A stretch of DNA of 64,000 nucleotides from a virus. Positions 23,553 to 31,479 of the stretch are shown here, one piece after another. The DNA lies in the IMG/VR virus record IMGVR_UViG_3300024520_005201, positions 1 through 64,000 of that record, one strand, 5' to 3'. Position numbers and translations under genes: made by a program. The notes below the pieces were generated by a model that was not told where the DNA came from, made no database searches, and saw only the letters and a list, made by a program, of their open reading frames with translations. Numbering within the stretch: position 1 is the first letter of the stretch; each line of letters begins with the position of its first letter.

Positions 23553-23847
23553 AAACAAATACTTCCTCACCAGGAGAATCTTCTCCTATCTTATATGCCA
23601 TCGTTTTTTCTCTAGTATAAAGAATTGGAACTCCTTCGTACCTATCTAATTTATCTAAGTCTCTACTGGTCACATCTATTAGTTGGCCAGTTACTTCGCT
23701 ATCTGTAGGTACTCTAAAAAGTTTAACGCATGGAAACTGTCCGACATCCCACATGCGAGCATCTATAAAATGAGTATCCTTATCTTCTAACTTAAGAGTT
23801 CCATAGACAAACAACTTATAGAGTCTTCTCTTCTCCAGTTTCTCCAT
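23497..23847 (-). CDS. Gamma-glutamylcyclotransferase-like protein, 116 aa
   Basis: LFVYGTLK near residues 12-19 and DRYEGVPILYTREK further on carry the GGCT/AIG2 fold marks (YGTL substrate loop and a catalytic glutamate, the E of RYEG). The fold removes gamma-glutamyl-type adducts as 5-oxoproline, or acts on related amines. Phage members may have other substrates; the role here is unclear. The gene overlaps both neighbours, and lies next to sugar genes. Confidence 0.75.
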   Translation of the reverse strand: MEKLEKRRLYKLFVYGTLKLEDKDTHFIDARMWDVGQFPCVKLFRVPTDSEVTGQLIDVTSRDLDKLDRYEGVPILYTREKTMAYKIGEDSPGEEVFVYEWAGTTESLRRIASWDN

Positions 23848-24136
23848 CTTCTTTTTCCTCTTCTACCTTGATAGTTTCTTTTCTTTCTTTTAGTTTATGC
23901 TGTAATGTGGGTGGTGCAGATTTTGGCCTGGCCACTATCTTTGCCCCCAGTACATCTGCTACATGTTGTGGAGAAACTCTTACAGGCTTCTTTACCAACA
24001 TAGCTTCATACTCGGTTAGTTTACCTAGGTGTATCTTAAGACCATCTCTATTCAACCCAAGCTTCTTCTCGTAAGCCTTGAGTGGTGCGTTAGATTTTAC
24101 TAGCGCTACAAATTCTTTAATCCATTCTAAATTCAT
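23816..24136 (-). CDS. Hypothetical protein with paralogue at 21642, 106 aa
   Basis: The first 45 residues (WIKEFVALVKSNAPLKAYEKKLGL) match the 79-aa protein at 21642-21881. The rest is a Pro/Lys linker and a Glu/Lys-rich tail (KERKETIKVEEEKEDGETGEEK), probably disordered. The shared block looks like a small helical DNA- or protein-binding domain. The pair brackets the gmd/cupin/DUF4326 group, hinting at duplication around it. Confidence 0.55.
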   Translation of the reverse strand: MNLEWIKEFVALVKSNAPLKAYEKKLGLNRDGLKIHLGKLTEYEAMLVKKPVRVSPQHVADVLGAKIVARPKSAPPTLQHKLKERKETIKVEEEKEDGETGEEKTL

Positions 24137-24771
24137 ATTCTAATCTCCAAAGATTTTAATTGTAATTCAATCAAGTCGACATTTAATTTATCGAAACTTT
24201 TAATTCTAAGAGGTCTACACATAGCATTTACGGCCGACATAATACCTATCGCTGAATTGTCTATAGCAAGACACTCCTTAGAAAAGACGCCTAATTTGTA
24301 TGAAGCCTGTAGGTATGGTGCAGGGTGTGGCTTCAGTTTTCCATTTGTATCTGCACTAGTTATTACTATATCAAAGAATGGCAAAAGACCAGCGGATGTG
24401 AGCATTTCAATTGCGGGGCCCCTAGACGAGTTAGTTGCTACGGCAATCTTGCCACCCGTATATGTGTTCGCAAAATCTACAGCTTCAATGACTCTATCGA
24501 TTGGTTTACATCTTGACCATATTATTTCTTTAGTATACTTTTGTTTTAGTTTAGCTAACATTCTACGAAGATTTGGTTTACCTGGTGCCCTGCCTACCTT
24601 CGATAACTTCTCTATTCTATCTACAGTAGAGAATCCTTTTCTGTATACGTCAGGAGACACTTCGTAACCATAATCACACATTGCTCTCGTAAATGCTTCT
24701 TCGTGCCAGCCTTCTCCGTCTACCAGGACGCCATCTAGGTCAAAAATAATTGCTTTAATTCCACTATCCAT
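24133..24771 (-). CDS. HAD-superfamily phosphatase / phosphoglucomutase-like, 212 aa
   Basis: Motif I is IIFDLDGVLVDGEGWHEEAF (nucleophile D-x-D), motif II VATNSSRG, motif III KLKPHPAPYL with its lysine, motif IV AIDNSAIGI. The cap is helical, as in beta-phosphoglucomutase and related sugar-phosphate phosphatases. It probably supplies or salvages a sugar phosphate for the island. The stop/start of neighbours overlap by a few bases, so it is part of the same operon. Confidence 0.85.
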   Translation of the reverse strand: MDSGIKAIIFDLDGVLVDGEGWHEEAFTRAMCDYGYEVSPDVYRKGFSTVDRIEKLSKVGRAPGKPNLRRMLAKLKQKYTKEIIWSRCKPIDRVIEAVDFANTYTGGKIAVATNSSRGPAIEMLTSAGLLPFFDIVITSADTNGKLKPHPAPYLQASYKLGVFSKECLAIDNSAIGIMSAVNAMCRPLRIKSFDKLNVDLIELQLKSLEIRI

Positions 24772-25720
24772 TCAAAACCTCCTCAATTAGTTTCTCCCAG
24801 GAAGCCTTGCAGCTATCCCATGTGAACGGTGTAGTAAGCATGTATTCTCTGGGTGAAAAGGAACTCTCTAACACTTGCCAAATAGCCTTGGAGAAGTTCT
24901 CTACAGATAGTTCTCCATCTATTCTAACTCCCGCAGATTCATTAAAGTAATCAGCAAACCAGCCTGTGTTTGTTCCTATAACTGGGACGTCACATAGGGC
25001 TGCCTCCACTGTAGCAAGGTGCAGCGTCTCTAGTGAAGAGCACATGATACAAAAGTCAGCTTCATTATATAATCTAAGCATTCCTTGTTCATTGACTCCG
25101 CCTGGATAATTTCTGACGTTGGGTAGGTTTATTTGGTTGCGAGCCTTGGATACATAAATGAAATCTAAATTACTATTCTCTTTTGCTACTTGCTCGAATA
25201 GTCTGGTGTTCTTTGTCTGGTTATAGTCTCCTACAAAGATGCCTGTTCTCTTGAATCTCTGGAATATATCATTGGCTGGCCTGAAGTTTGCCATTGGCTT
25301 GAATAAGTTCTCGTTTACTCCAATGGGAATAACCCTTGACTTGTTAGACACAACCTCTAGCATGGACATTTCTGTATTTTTTAGGAATTCACTTCTGGTA
25401 TATTCACTATTAAACACAACAAAATCTGAAGACATTACTGTGTTGTATTGCTTCTCATCGTAACCATACAGGTCCTGCACAAGAACTATCTGTTTGCAGT
25501 CTCTTTCAATAGGTCTGAAGAATGTTCCATTCCTTATTATTAAATCACATTCTCCTGGGTCATTCTCTATTGTTTCGGCTAGCTTATTAAATGGTGTGCC
25601 AGTCTTATCGACTGTGTCATCTATCTCAAGCAGTGAATGCCAAAATGTTTTAGTCCCTGGTATACAGGTGAGGTAATCGTTAACTATCCAGGTGTTCATT
25701 ATTAATCCAAACTGAATCAT
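24764..25720 (-). CDS. Glycosyltransferase family 4-like (GT-B), 318 aa
   Basis: RVIPIGVNENLFKP marks the acceptor/donor hinge of GT4 enzymes, and CSSLETLHLATVEAALCDVPVIG contains the E-x7-E donor-binding motif, followed by GTNTGWFADYF. No signal or membrane part. Transfers a sugar from a nucleotide donor, identity unknown. Start ATG 25720 lies inside the end of the FkbM gene upstream, overlapping it by 41 nt, so the exact start is less sure. Confidence 0.85.
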   Translation of the reverse strand: MIQFGLIMNTWIVNDYLTCIPGTKTFWHSLLEIDDTVDKTGTPFNKLAETIENDPGECDLIIRNGTFFRPIERDCKQIVLVQDLYGYDEKQYNTVMSSDFVVFNSEYTRSEFLKNTEMSMLEVVSNKSRVIPIGVNENLFKPMANFRPANDIFQRFKRTGIFVGDYNQTKNTRLFEQVAKENSNLDFIYVSKARNQINLPNVRNYPGGVNEQGMLRLYNEADFCIMCSSLETLHLATVEAALCDVPVIGTNTGWFADYFNESAGVRIDGELSVENFSKAIWQVLESSFSPREYMLTTPFTWDSCKASWEKLIEEVLNG

Positions 25721-26309
25721 ATTGAGTTCCGTGCTGTATTCTAGCTCCCGCTAATTTTAGCATCGTAAACCCTCGGGTATTTAAGAAATTACAAACTCCA
25801 TCGTGCAACATTTTCTGGCCAGAAAAGTATGGAACAGTCTCGGTCTCAATGTGCATTATCTTAACTGTATCTAGTAGGTCTCCCATACCTTCAAAGACAT
25901 CATAAGTCGCCCCTTCTACATCTATCTTCATCATATCAATTGATTCATCTATTATATGCAGGAACTCAGAGTCTAATCTATAACAGGGAACAGTTCTTTG
26001 TTCTGTGCCATAGATAGAACCTCTATCATAGATACTGTGAATGCCATTAGTTATCTTGACGTGGAAGGTTGTTTCTCCAGTGTAGGATGAGATAACTTTA
26101 TTAAGCCACGCAATACCACTAGGTGTATGTGCCTCCCAATTTTCCTTTAGCCCCTCATAGGCTACTACAAAAGCATCAGGAAAACATTGTTTGAAGTAAA
26201 CAGAATCAGCGCCATCAAGCGCACCAACTTCTACTATAACTTTAATCTCATGCTCTTGAAAATTATCTTTCACAAGCTGAACAAACTCTGGCATAATTAT
26301 ACTAGCCAT
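25680..26309 (-). CDS. FkbM-family methyltransferase, 209 aa
   Basis: VEVGALDGADSVYFKQCFPDAFVVAYEG is motif I and the acidic residue of the SAM site; DESIDMMKIDVEGATYDVFEGM is the FkbM signature (MKIDVEGxE-like). Such enzymes O-methylate sugars or other small hydroxyls. Its place among glycosyltransferases suggests it caps or decorates the glycan. Coupled with the GT2-like gene before it (TAATG). Confidence 0.85.
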   Translation of the reverse strand: MASIIMPEFVQLVKDNFQEHEIKVIVEVGALDGADSVYFKQCFPDAFVVAYEGLKENWEAHTPSGIAWLNKVISSYTGETTFHVKITNGIHSIYDRGSIYGTEQRTVPCYRLDSEFLHIIDESIDMMKIDVEGATYDVFEGMGDLLDTVKIMHIETETVPYFSGQKMLHDGVCNFLNTRGFTMLKLAGARIQHGTQYDSVWINNEHLDS

Positions 26310-27094
26310 TAGAAACTTTCTCCAAAATGATGGCCGCCGAGAATTTGTATCTTGGGTTTATATATAATTGTCTGAAGAGTAGAAGTGTATACATCCCAAT
26401 TCATATGTAGGGTTTCATCTTCTGACCACGGGTATTTGAGAAGACTTAACTTAAAGAACTTCTTATCTAATTCTAGGTCGAACCATGCCTGGGTAATGCC
26501 ATGCTCAATTTCTCTCCCGTGTGAATCTTCAACGCATTTATCTATGCACATCTTAAGTAGGTCTGTTCTCATGAAGGTAGCTGGAAAATCTATGAAGAAA
26601 TTATTTCTATATTGCTCGTGCCTTTTCATAGCGCACCATTCATTGGATAGCATTGTGTATTGGGTTCTGTCGTTAAATACCTTATCTATTTCTAGTAGGT
26701 GCTGGGGGCTATAGCCGCCGACATTTAACCCTAATATTCCACAAGTTCTATCTCCAAAATCAACAGCTAATGCTTTTGTAAAATCTTCCATTGTAGGTAG
26801 CCATCTGAGAGTTAGGTCGTCTTCACAATATAGGACCCATTCAGAGCTGACCTTATCTAGTGCCTGACGCAGAGACACTACCATTCCTCTGCGCTTCTCG
26901 ACAAAGTAATCGAACTTGTATTTCTTGAATGCCTCCTTGTCCTGTTCCGTTACTCCCTCTCCAAAGTCATCTATGGAAATCAACCTATGTGACAGTAGGT
27001 TAGTGGGTGCTTTATTATCAATGCTTTCCAAGGCTTCCAATAGGTTTCTCTTCCTACTTACAATGGTCGTCCCTACTACTATGCAGTCAATCAT
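26309..27094 (-). CDS. GT-A type glycosyltransferase, 261 aa
   Basis: IVVGTTIVSRKRNLLEALESI is the GT2-like start, and SEWVLYCEDDLTLRWLP gives an acidic metal-binding motif in the DxD position (EDD). EHGITQAWFDLELD in the C-terminal half resembles glycan polymerisation or transfer enzymes, but no closer family is clear. It overlaps the methyltransferase gene upstream by 8 nt. Sugar and acceptor unknown. Confidence 0.75.
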   Translation of the reverse strand: MIDCIVVGTTIVSRKRNLLEALESIDNKAPTNLLSHRLISIDDFGEGVTEQDKEAFKKYKFDYFVEKRRGMVVSLRQALDKVSSEWVLYCEDDLTLRWLPTMEDFTKALAVDFGDRTCGILGLNVGGYSPQHLLEIDKVFNDRTQYTMLSNEWCAMKRHEQYRNNFFIDFPATFMRTDLLKMCIDKCVEDSHGREIEHGITQAWFDLELDKKFFKLSLLKYPWSEDETLHMNWDVYTSTLQTIIYKPKIQILGGHHFGESF

Positions 27095-27689
27095 TAGTTT
27101 TCTCTTTGGTAATAGCTAGGACATTCCAAGTTATATGTTCTCCGCGATGCTCGAACTGACTATCTCCGACAACAAATCCTCCGAAGCTTTCAATCCAATC
27201 TATCACTACACTTTTGTCTCTCATTATTAAATAGCCGCTATCCTCATAGCTCTTGCCTGAGCCCCTTAGTCCTGTAGAGTTTGCTGTTTGGAGAGAGAAC
27301 TTACCTCCAGGCTTTAGAACTCTGACGCCCTGCTCTACCAATAGCTTTGCCTCTTCATCATTACAATGCTGCAAGACTAGGTTACATATAACTAAATCCA
27401 TTATGTCAGATGGCACGTTGCTAAAGTCTTTTGTTAGATATGTTTTCGAGAAATCTTTAACCTTCTCTAGGGCTTCTGCGACAATGTCTACTGTGTATAG
27501 CTCCTTGCAGGAGTCTGATATTTGTTTGGTTGCTGTGCCTGTCCCGATGCCAATCTCTAAGACAACAGAGTCCGAGTTTAATTCAGCCATAGAACTATGG
27601 TATAGCCTATAGTGATTAATATCGTAGCCACTTAACCAGCCTAGATGATTTGTCCTGTGGTTATCTTCCCAAAATTTATTAAGGCGCAT
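27087..27689 (-). CDS. Class I SAM methyltransferase, 200 aa
   Basis: VVLEIGIGTGTATKQIS is motif I, followed by YTVDIVAEAL, LVICNLVLQHC and VLKPGGKFSLQTANS, a Methyltransf_11/25 pattern. Substrate is probably a sugar or its carrier, given the context. The stop overlaps the next gene start. A distinct enzyme from the FkbM neighbour, so the island has at least two methylation steps. Confidence 0.85.
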   Translation of the reverse strand: MRLNKFWEDNHRTNHLGWLSGYDINHYRLYHSSMAELNSDSVVLEIGIGTGTATKQISDSCKELYTVDIVAEALEKVKDFSKTYLTKDFSNVPSDIMDLVICNLVLQHCNDEEAKLLVEQGVRVLKPGGKFSLQTANSTGLRGSGKSYEDSGYLIMRDKSVVIDWIESFGGFVVGDSQFEHRGEHITWNVLAITKEKTND

Positions 27690-28414
27690 TATAGGTCTCC
27701 TGCTTCTGCACTTTCTCCCCTTTGGAAGTGATAAGCAATACTGTCGCCCACCATTAGATGCTGCATACCAAACTTTTTTGCAAGAATAGCATACGTTATT
27801 TTATCTCCGGGCCAATTACCTTTATTTTTTTGCCAACCGCCAGCATCCCTAAGTCTTTGAGTGTTAAATAAGCTGGGCATATATGCGCCCTTGTTTCCCC
27901 AGGCATGGGGTGTAATCTGTACTCTAGCAAACTCCTCAAATTCTTTTTTCTTAAACGTAACTAGTGTCTGTCCAAAGTCTTTAGAAATCAGACCGGGTAG
28001 ACTTGGCATTCTTCCACTCTCTACTAATCTACTAGTTGGAATGTATGTTAGAAGGTCATATTTCGCTAGTGCATCAAGCCATCCATCGGTAAACGCCATA
28101 TCACTATTGACAAAACAAATTGCTTCTGTCTCACACTCTAGAAGACATCTGTTCCAGGCATTATATACATTTTGAATCCACCAGTCATCTGGGTTTGCGT
28201 TTTTATGAACAACTATTTTTATCTTAGGGTCATAGTTGTGAGATAGATAAGATGACCATCTGCTAGCTGCAATAAGAACTTCTTTAGTTGCATCATTACA
28301 TACTATTAAATATTGAACATCATGATTTTCGGAATGGTGTTCAAGGAGAGATTCCATTACAAAATCTAGATAGGCAGGGCTTTTATATATGAGTGTGGCT
28401 ACTGTGATTTTCAT
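27689..28414 (-). CDS. GT-A (family 2-like) glycosyltransferase, 241 aa
   Basis: Start set at ATG 28414 (ATGA overlap with the epimerase stop). KITVATLIYKSPAYLDFVMESLL opens a GT2 fold; EAICFVNSDMAFTDGWLDAL provides the DxD-like NSD. The N-terminal strand-helix pattern and W(I)QNVYNAWNRCLLE are typical. No membrane anchor, so it acts in the cytoplasm. Confidence 0.8.
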   Translation of the reverse strand: MKITVATLIYKSPAYLDFVMESLLEHHSENHDVQYLIVCNDATKEVLIAASRWSSYLSHNYDPKIKIVVHKNANPDDWWIQNVYNAWNRCLLECETEAICFVNSDMAFTDGWLDALAKYDLLTYIPTSRLVESGRMPSLPGLISKDFGQTLVTFKKKEFEEFARVQITPHAWGNKGAYMPSLFNTQRLRDAGGWQKNKGNWPGDKITYAILAKKFGMQHLMVGDSIAYHFQRGESAEAGDL

Positions 28415-29601
28415 TGAAAAGTGTTCCAATTACTAGCTATAAAAGAATCTGTTGTAGGATGTGGTCTGTAGAAGTTATGTTTTAATCTTTGAGCAAGGTC
28501 TGTTACAATAATTTCTGCAGCATTGCCGTCACCTAGCCAGAAGGTTGGATTCTTTTTGCTATGTGTGACCTTGTATGCGGCTGCCCCAATTTTATTAATT
28601 GACATCTCTGTGATACCGCTATTAAATGTTTCTGGTCTTTCTGTGCTTCTTCTAGTAACAACACACGGAGTACCTAGAATAGCACTTGTTTCTTGATTGG
28701 TGCCGGAATCTGTGAACTCAATCATTGCATTCTTCTCAAGAGCAATGAAGTCAAAAAATCCAATAGGCTTAATGAATAGGAAATTCCTTAACAGCTCTTT
28801 ACTAAGAAGATTAATTTCTCCATCTTTAGCTTTTTTTTCTCCTTCAGCATCAAATACTTTCTGTAGTCTAGGCATTACTGGAAGTATTACTGGAACATGG
28901 TTCTCTTGTGCCCATCTTTGAACCTGTCTAAGTATCGAAGCACACACCATTGGATTGTCAACATGCTCAGACCTATGCAAGGTCATTACTGCATATTTCT
29001 GAGGTGAAACACTAAAGGAATCTAAGACTTCCCTTTCTCTACTTTTAATCTCTTCCATATGCTCATTGAGAACATCAACAATAGTATTTCCAGTTACTAC
29101 AATCTTAGTAGGACAGATTCCTTCCTGAACAAGCTTACATTTGTAATCATGCTGATAGGTATATAGGACGTCACTTACTCTATCTATAATAACCCTGTTG
29201 CGCTCCTCTGGCATTCTCCAGTCATGACTGCGCATCCCCGCCTCAATATGAACAATAGGAATCCCCATCTTAAGAGGAGTTATGCAGCCAATAACTGCAT
29301 TAGCATCTCCCAAGAACATAACTACATCTGGCTTTGCTATCTGTATAACTGATTCTAGTTGACTAATTAACTTGGCATGTTGTTGTGGATGTGAACCCGC
29401 TTTTGTATCCAGATTAAATTGTGGCTCTGGAATACCAAGCTCTTTAAAAAAGACCCCCTTTAAATTCTCATCATAATGCTGACCTGTATAAACAAATTGC
29501 AGCTTAATTTCTGGATGAGCTTCTAGTTTTTTAAGTATAAGGCTAGACCTAATAAAGTCTGGTCTAATACCAAACACTGTCATCACATTATACATTTGCA
29601 T
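28411..29601 (-). CDS. wecB: UDP-N-acetylglucosamine 2-epimerase
   Basis: 396 aa, normal for WecB-type enzymes. VFGIRPDFIRSSLILKKLE at the start, VYTGQHYDENLKGVFF, IVHIEAGMRSHDWRMPEERNRVIIDRVSD and the C-terminal FTDSGTNQETSAILGTPCVVTRRSTERPE are all family marks. It makes UDP-ManNAc from UDP-GlcNAc or, in the FnlC/WbjD subgroup, UDP-FucNAc. The DWRMPEERNR segment is closer to the second subgroup; this assignment is tentative. Overlaps the reductase gene by 14 nt. Confidence 0.88.
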   Translation of the reverse strand: MQMYNVMTVFGIRPDFIRSSLILKKLEAHPEIKLQFVYTGQHYDENLKGVFFKELGIPEPQFNLDTKAGSHPQQHAKLISQLESVIQIAKPDVVMFLGDANAVIGCITPLKMGIPIVHIEAGMRSHDWRMPEERNRVIIDRVSDVLYTYQHDYKCKLVQEGICPTKIVVTGNTIVDVLNEHMEEIKSREREVLDSFSVSPQKYAVMTLHRSEHVDNPMVCASILRQVQRWAQENHVPVILPVMPRLQKVFDAEGEKKAKDGEINLLSKELLRNFLFIKPIGFFDFIALEKNAMIEFTDSGTNQETSAILGTPCVVTRRSTERPETFNSGITEMSINKIGAAAYKVTHSKKNPTFWLGDGNAAEIIVTDLAQRLKHNFYRPHPTTDSFIASNWNTFQ

Positions 29602-30430
29602 CTACCATAAATGAACTAAGGTCTTGTATCATATCAACCATATTATTTGGTTCTAGAAGACTATTTAGTTGATAGATTGTTCTTAGCGTTCTATTACAAA
29701 AGCTCTTTGCTTCTGCCTCATTGACTTTAATACCTAGCTCCCATGTTTTATTCATAAGATTAATAAGCTCATACTTATTAACATCATGTGAATAGAGATG
29801 TTTAGTTCCTTTAGACCACAAGTCTCTATGAATAATATCTCCTATCATGCGTGCTAGTTCAAGTGTTGTAACCCCATTCCACATATGATTACTGAAGCCA
29901 TTAACTTCTTTGCCCTTCTGAGACAAGAGCCATTCTACTAATGACCTTTTATTTCCATTCCATTCTGGTCCAATTATACTCGTGCGTAGAACCATTACAT
30001 CTTCTGGTTCGCCCAAACTCTTGCTCTTACCGTATTCATCTAGTGGATTATGTGGACTACTTTCTGTATAGCCACCTAGGTATCCATTGAATACGCAGTC
30101 TGTTGTAATGTGAATTATTCTAGCACCAACTTCGAACCTATGATTCCACTCTTCTAATTCGTGTGGAAAGATTGCATTGGTATAGATTCCCTCTTGTAAT
30201 CTAGTTTTATCATTAAATACAGGCTTGATTGCACCTATACAATTAATTATATAGTCTGGACTGTTTAGTGCTGGAATCTTATTCAAGAGAGATACCATAT
30301 TATATGACGGATGTATAGCTAATCCATCTCTTCTTGAGATACCTATTACATGTAGGTCTTCCTGTGTCTCTAGGTATTTGACTACCATTCCACCAAGCAT
30401 ACCAGTATCACCTAGAACAACAACTCTCAT
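29588..30430 (-). CDS. Sugar-nucleotide reductase, RmlD-like SDR, 280 aa
   Basis: Start at ATG 30430 with GGAGGT and a 9-nt spacer; it overlaps the cupin stop. VVVLGDTGMLGGMVVKYLE is the Rossmann turn, ITTDCVFNGYLGGYTESS and NPLDEYGKSKSLGE carry the S/T-Y-K catalytic set of dTDP-4-keto-rhamnose reductase relatives. It would reduce a 4-keto-sugar nucleotide made by a dehydratase. With the 2-epimerase and the cupin it forms a gene trio as in UDP-FucNAc-type pathways. Confidence 0.82.
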   Translation of the reverse strand: MRVVVLGDTGMLGGMVVKYLETQEDLHVIGISRRDGLAIHPSYNMVSLLNKIPALNSPDYIINCIGAIKPVFNDKTRLQEGIYTNAIFPHELEEWNHRFEVGARIIHITTDCVFNGYLGGYTESSPHNPLDEYGKSKSLGEPEDVMVLRTSIIGPEWNGNKRSLVEWLLSQKGKEVNGFSNHMWNGVTTLELARMIGDIIHRDLWSKGTKHLYSHDVNKYELINLMNKTWELGIKVNEAEAKSFCNRTLRTIYQLNSLLEPNNMVDMIQDLSSFMVDANV

Positions 30431-30852
30431 CGGTTTTTTACCTCCCATATATCACCCCTCACATTATATGATTCCCTATAATTATCATTCTTAACTTCAT
30501 CAAATGTCAGCGTAGAGTATACCATAATCTTTGTATTATCTGTAAGGCTGATGGCTCCATTATAAAACCCTGGTGGAACATAAAATATCTGTGGCTTTTC
30601 TCCAGTAAGAACGGCGCTTTCTAAGTCTTCGTCATTTGCCATATTCAATGCAGCTATCTTAACAGCTCCACTTACTACGTGCATATAGGTATGTGCTTCT
30701 TTATGTCCGTGCCAAGCTCTAATCATTCCTTTTGAGAAATTTGTTACAGTATATGTTCTCTTGATGCCTTTAGTATGCATCCAGTCCATGACACAAAATA
30801 CAGAACCTCGGTCATCTATATGTGTTGGTAGATGCGTTACTCCTGGCCTCAT
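30427..30852 (-). CDS. RmlC-like cupin, sugar-nucleotide epimerase/isomerase, 141 aa
   Basis: HIDDRGSVFCV, MIRAWHGHKEAHTYMHVVSGAVKIAAL and PPGFYNGAISLTDNTKIMVYST match the RmlC/WxcM-like cupin of nucleotide-sugar epimerases, with the H-H pair for catalysis or metal. It may act on the 4-keto-sugar together with the neighbouring reductase. Ends in ATGA overlap with that gene. Start ATG has a GAGG-type site. Confidence 0.78.
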   Translation of the reverse strand: MRPGVTHLPTHIDDRGSVFCVMDWMHTKGIKRTYTVTNFSKGMIRAWHGHKEAHTYMHVVSGAVKIAALNMANDEDLESAVLTGEKPQIFYVPPGFYNGAISLTDNTKIMVYSTLTFDEVKNDNYRESYNVRGDIWEVKNR

Positions 30853-30861
30853 GCTGGCTCC

Positions 30862-31479
30862 TTAATTACCTGTGAAGTTTCCAATTTGTTTCTCGCCAGC
30901 ACTCCTGGCATCGCTAAACTTCTTGTAGCCACCTACATTGCTACAGGTCGTAGTTCCTGCATAATCTCTTGAAGAAAATGTATTAGTATTTCCATACTTA
31001 ACACCAAGAGCCTTAGCAACTTTGAATACATCATCTCCACAACCCATGAATACAAATGTCCAGTTACCCTGTGCTTCTAATGTTTTAATCATTACAGAAA
31101 TATCTCTCATGCTATGTAGTTTAGAAGAATTCTCCCTGCCATCTGTAACAATATTAACCAAATAAGCTACGTCCTCACCTTCATTTGTTTTAATTTCTTG
31201 AAGAGATTTAATAGTGGCTGCTGTTGCATCTGCTAAGGATGTCCAACCAACACATTTATATTCATCTTCAGTTACTCGTTCGCCAACATCTAGTCTACGT
31301 GGCTCATCTACCTTAGTAGAAAATGTAGTTAGCGTGACTGTGGTCTTCTGCTCTGCCTCTGTTGCGTTTTTCTCTAGGACACTAAGCTCTTCATTAAGTC
31401 CACTAAGTGCTTCTTCTCTAACCTTACCCATAGACCCACTTCGGTCTAATACGATTCCTACGTGATTAACTTTCTTCAT
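30862..31479 (-). CDS. VWA-domain protein, cytoplasmic, 205 aa
   Basis: VNHVGIVLDRSGSMGKVREEAL (MIDAS D-R-S-G-S, residues 12-16), VGWTSLADAT (MIDAS Thr) and IVTDGRENSS (third Asp) make a complete von Willebrand A metal site. No signal peptide. Phage and bacterial single-VWA proteins of this type are related to TerY-like and stress proteins and bind partner proteins. Its gene sits between sugar enzymes. Function unknown. Confidence 0.8.
   Translation of the reverse strand: MKKVNHVGIVLDRSGSMGKVREEALSGLNEELSVLEKNATEAEQKTTVTLTTFSTKVDEPRRLDVGERVTEDEYKCVGWTSLADATAATIKSLQEIKTNEGEDVAYLVNIVTDGRENSSKLHSMRDISVMIKTLEAQGNWTFVFMGCGDDVFKVAKALGVKYGNTNTFSSRDYAGTTTCSNVGGYKKFSDARSAGEKQIGNFTGN

Noticed and set aside
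24257-24667. 136-aa plus-strand open frame
   Set aside because: Antisense to the HAD phosphatase, whose four motifs are intact on the minus strand.
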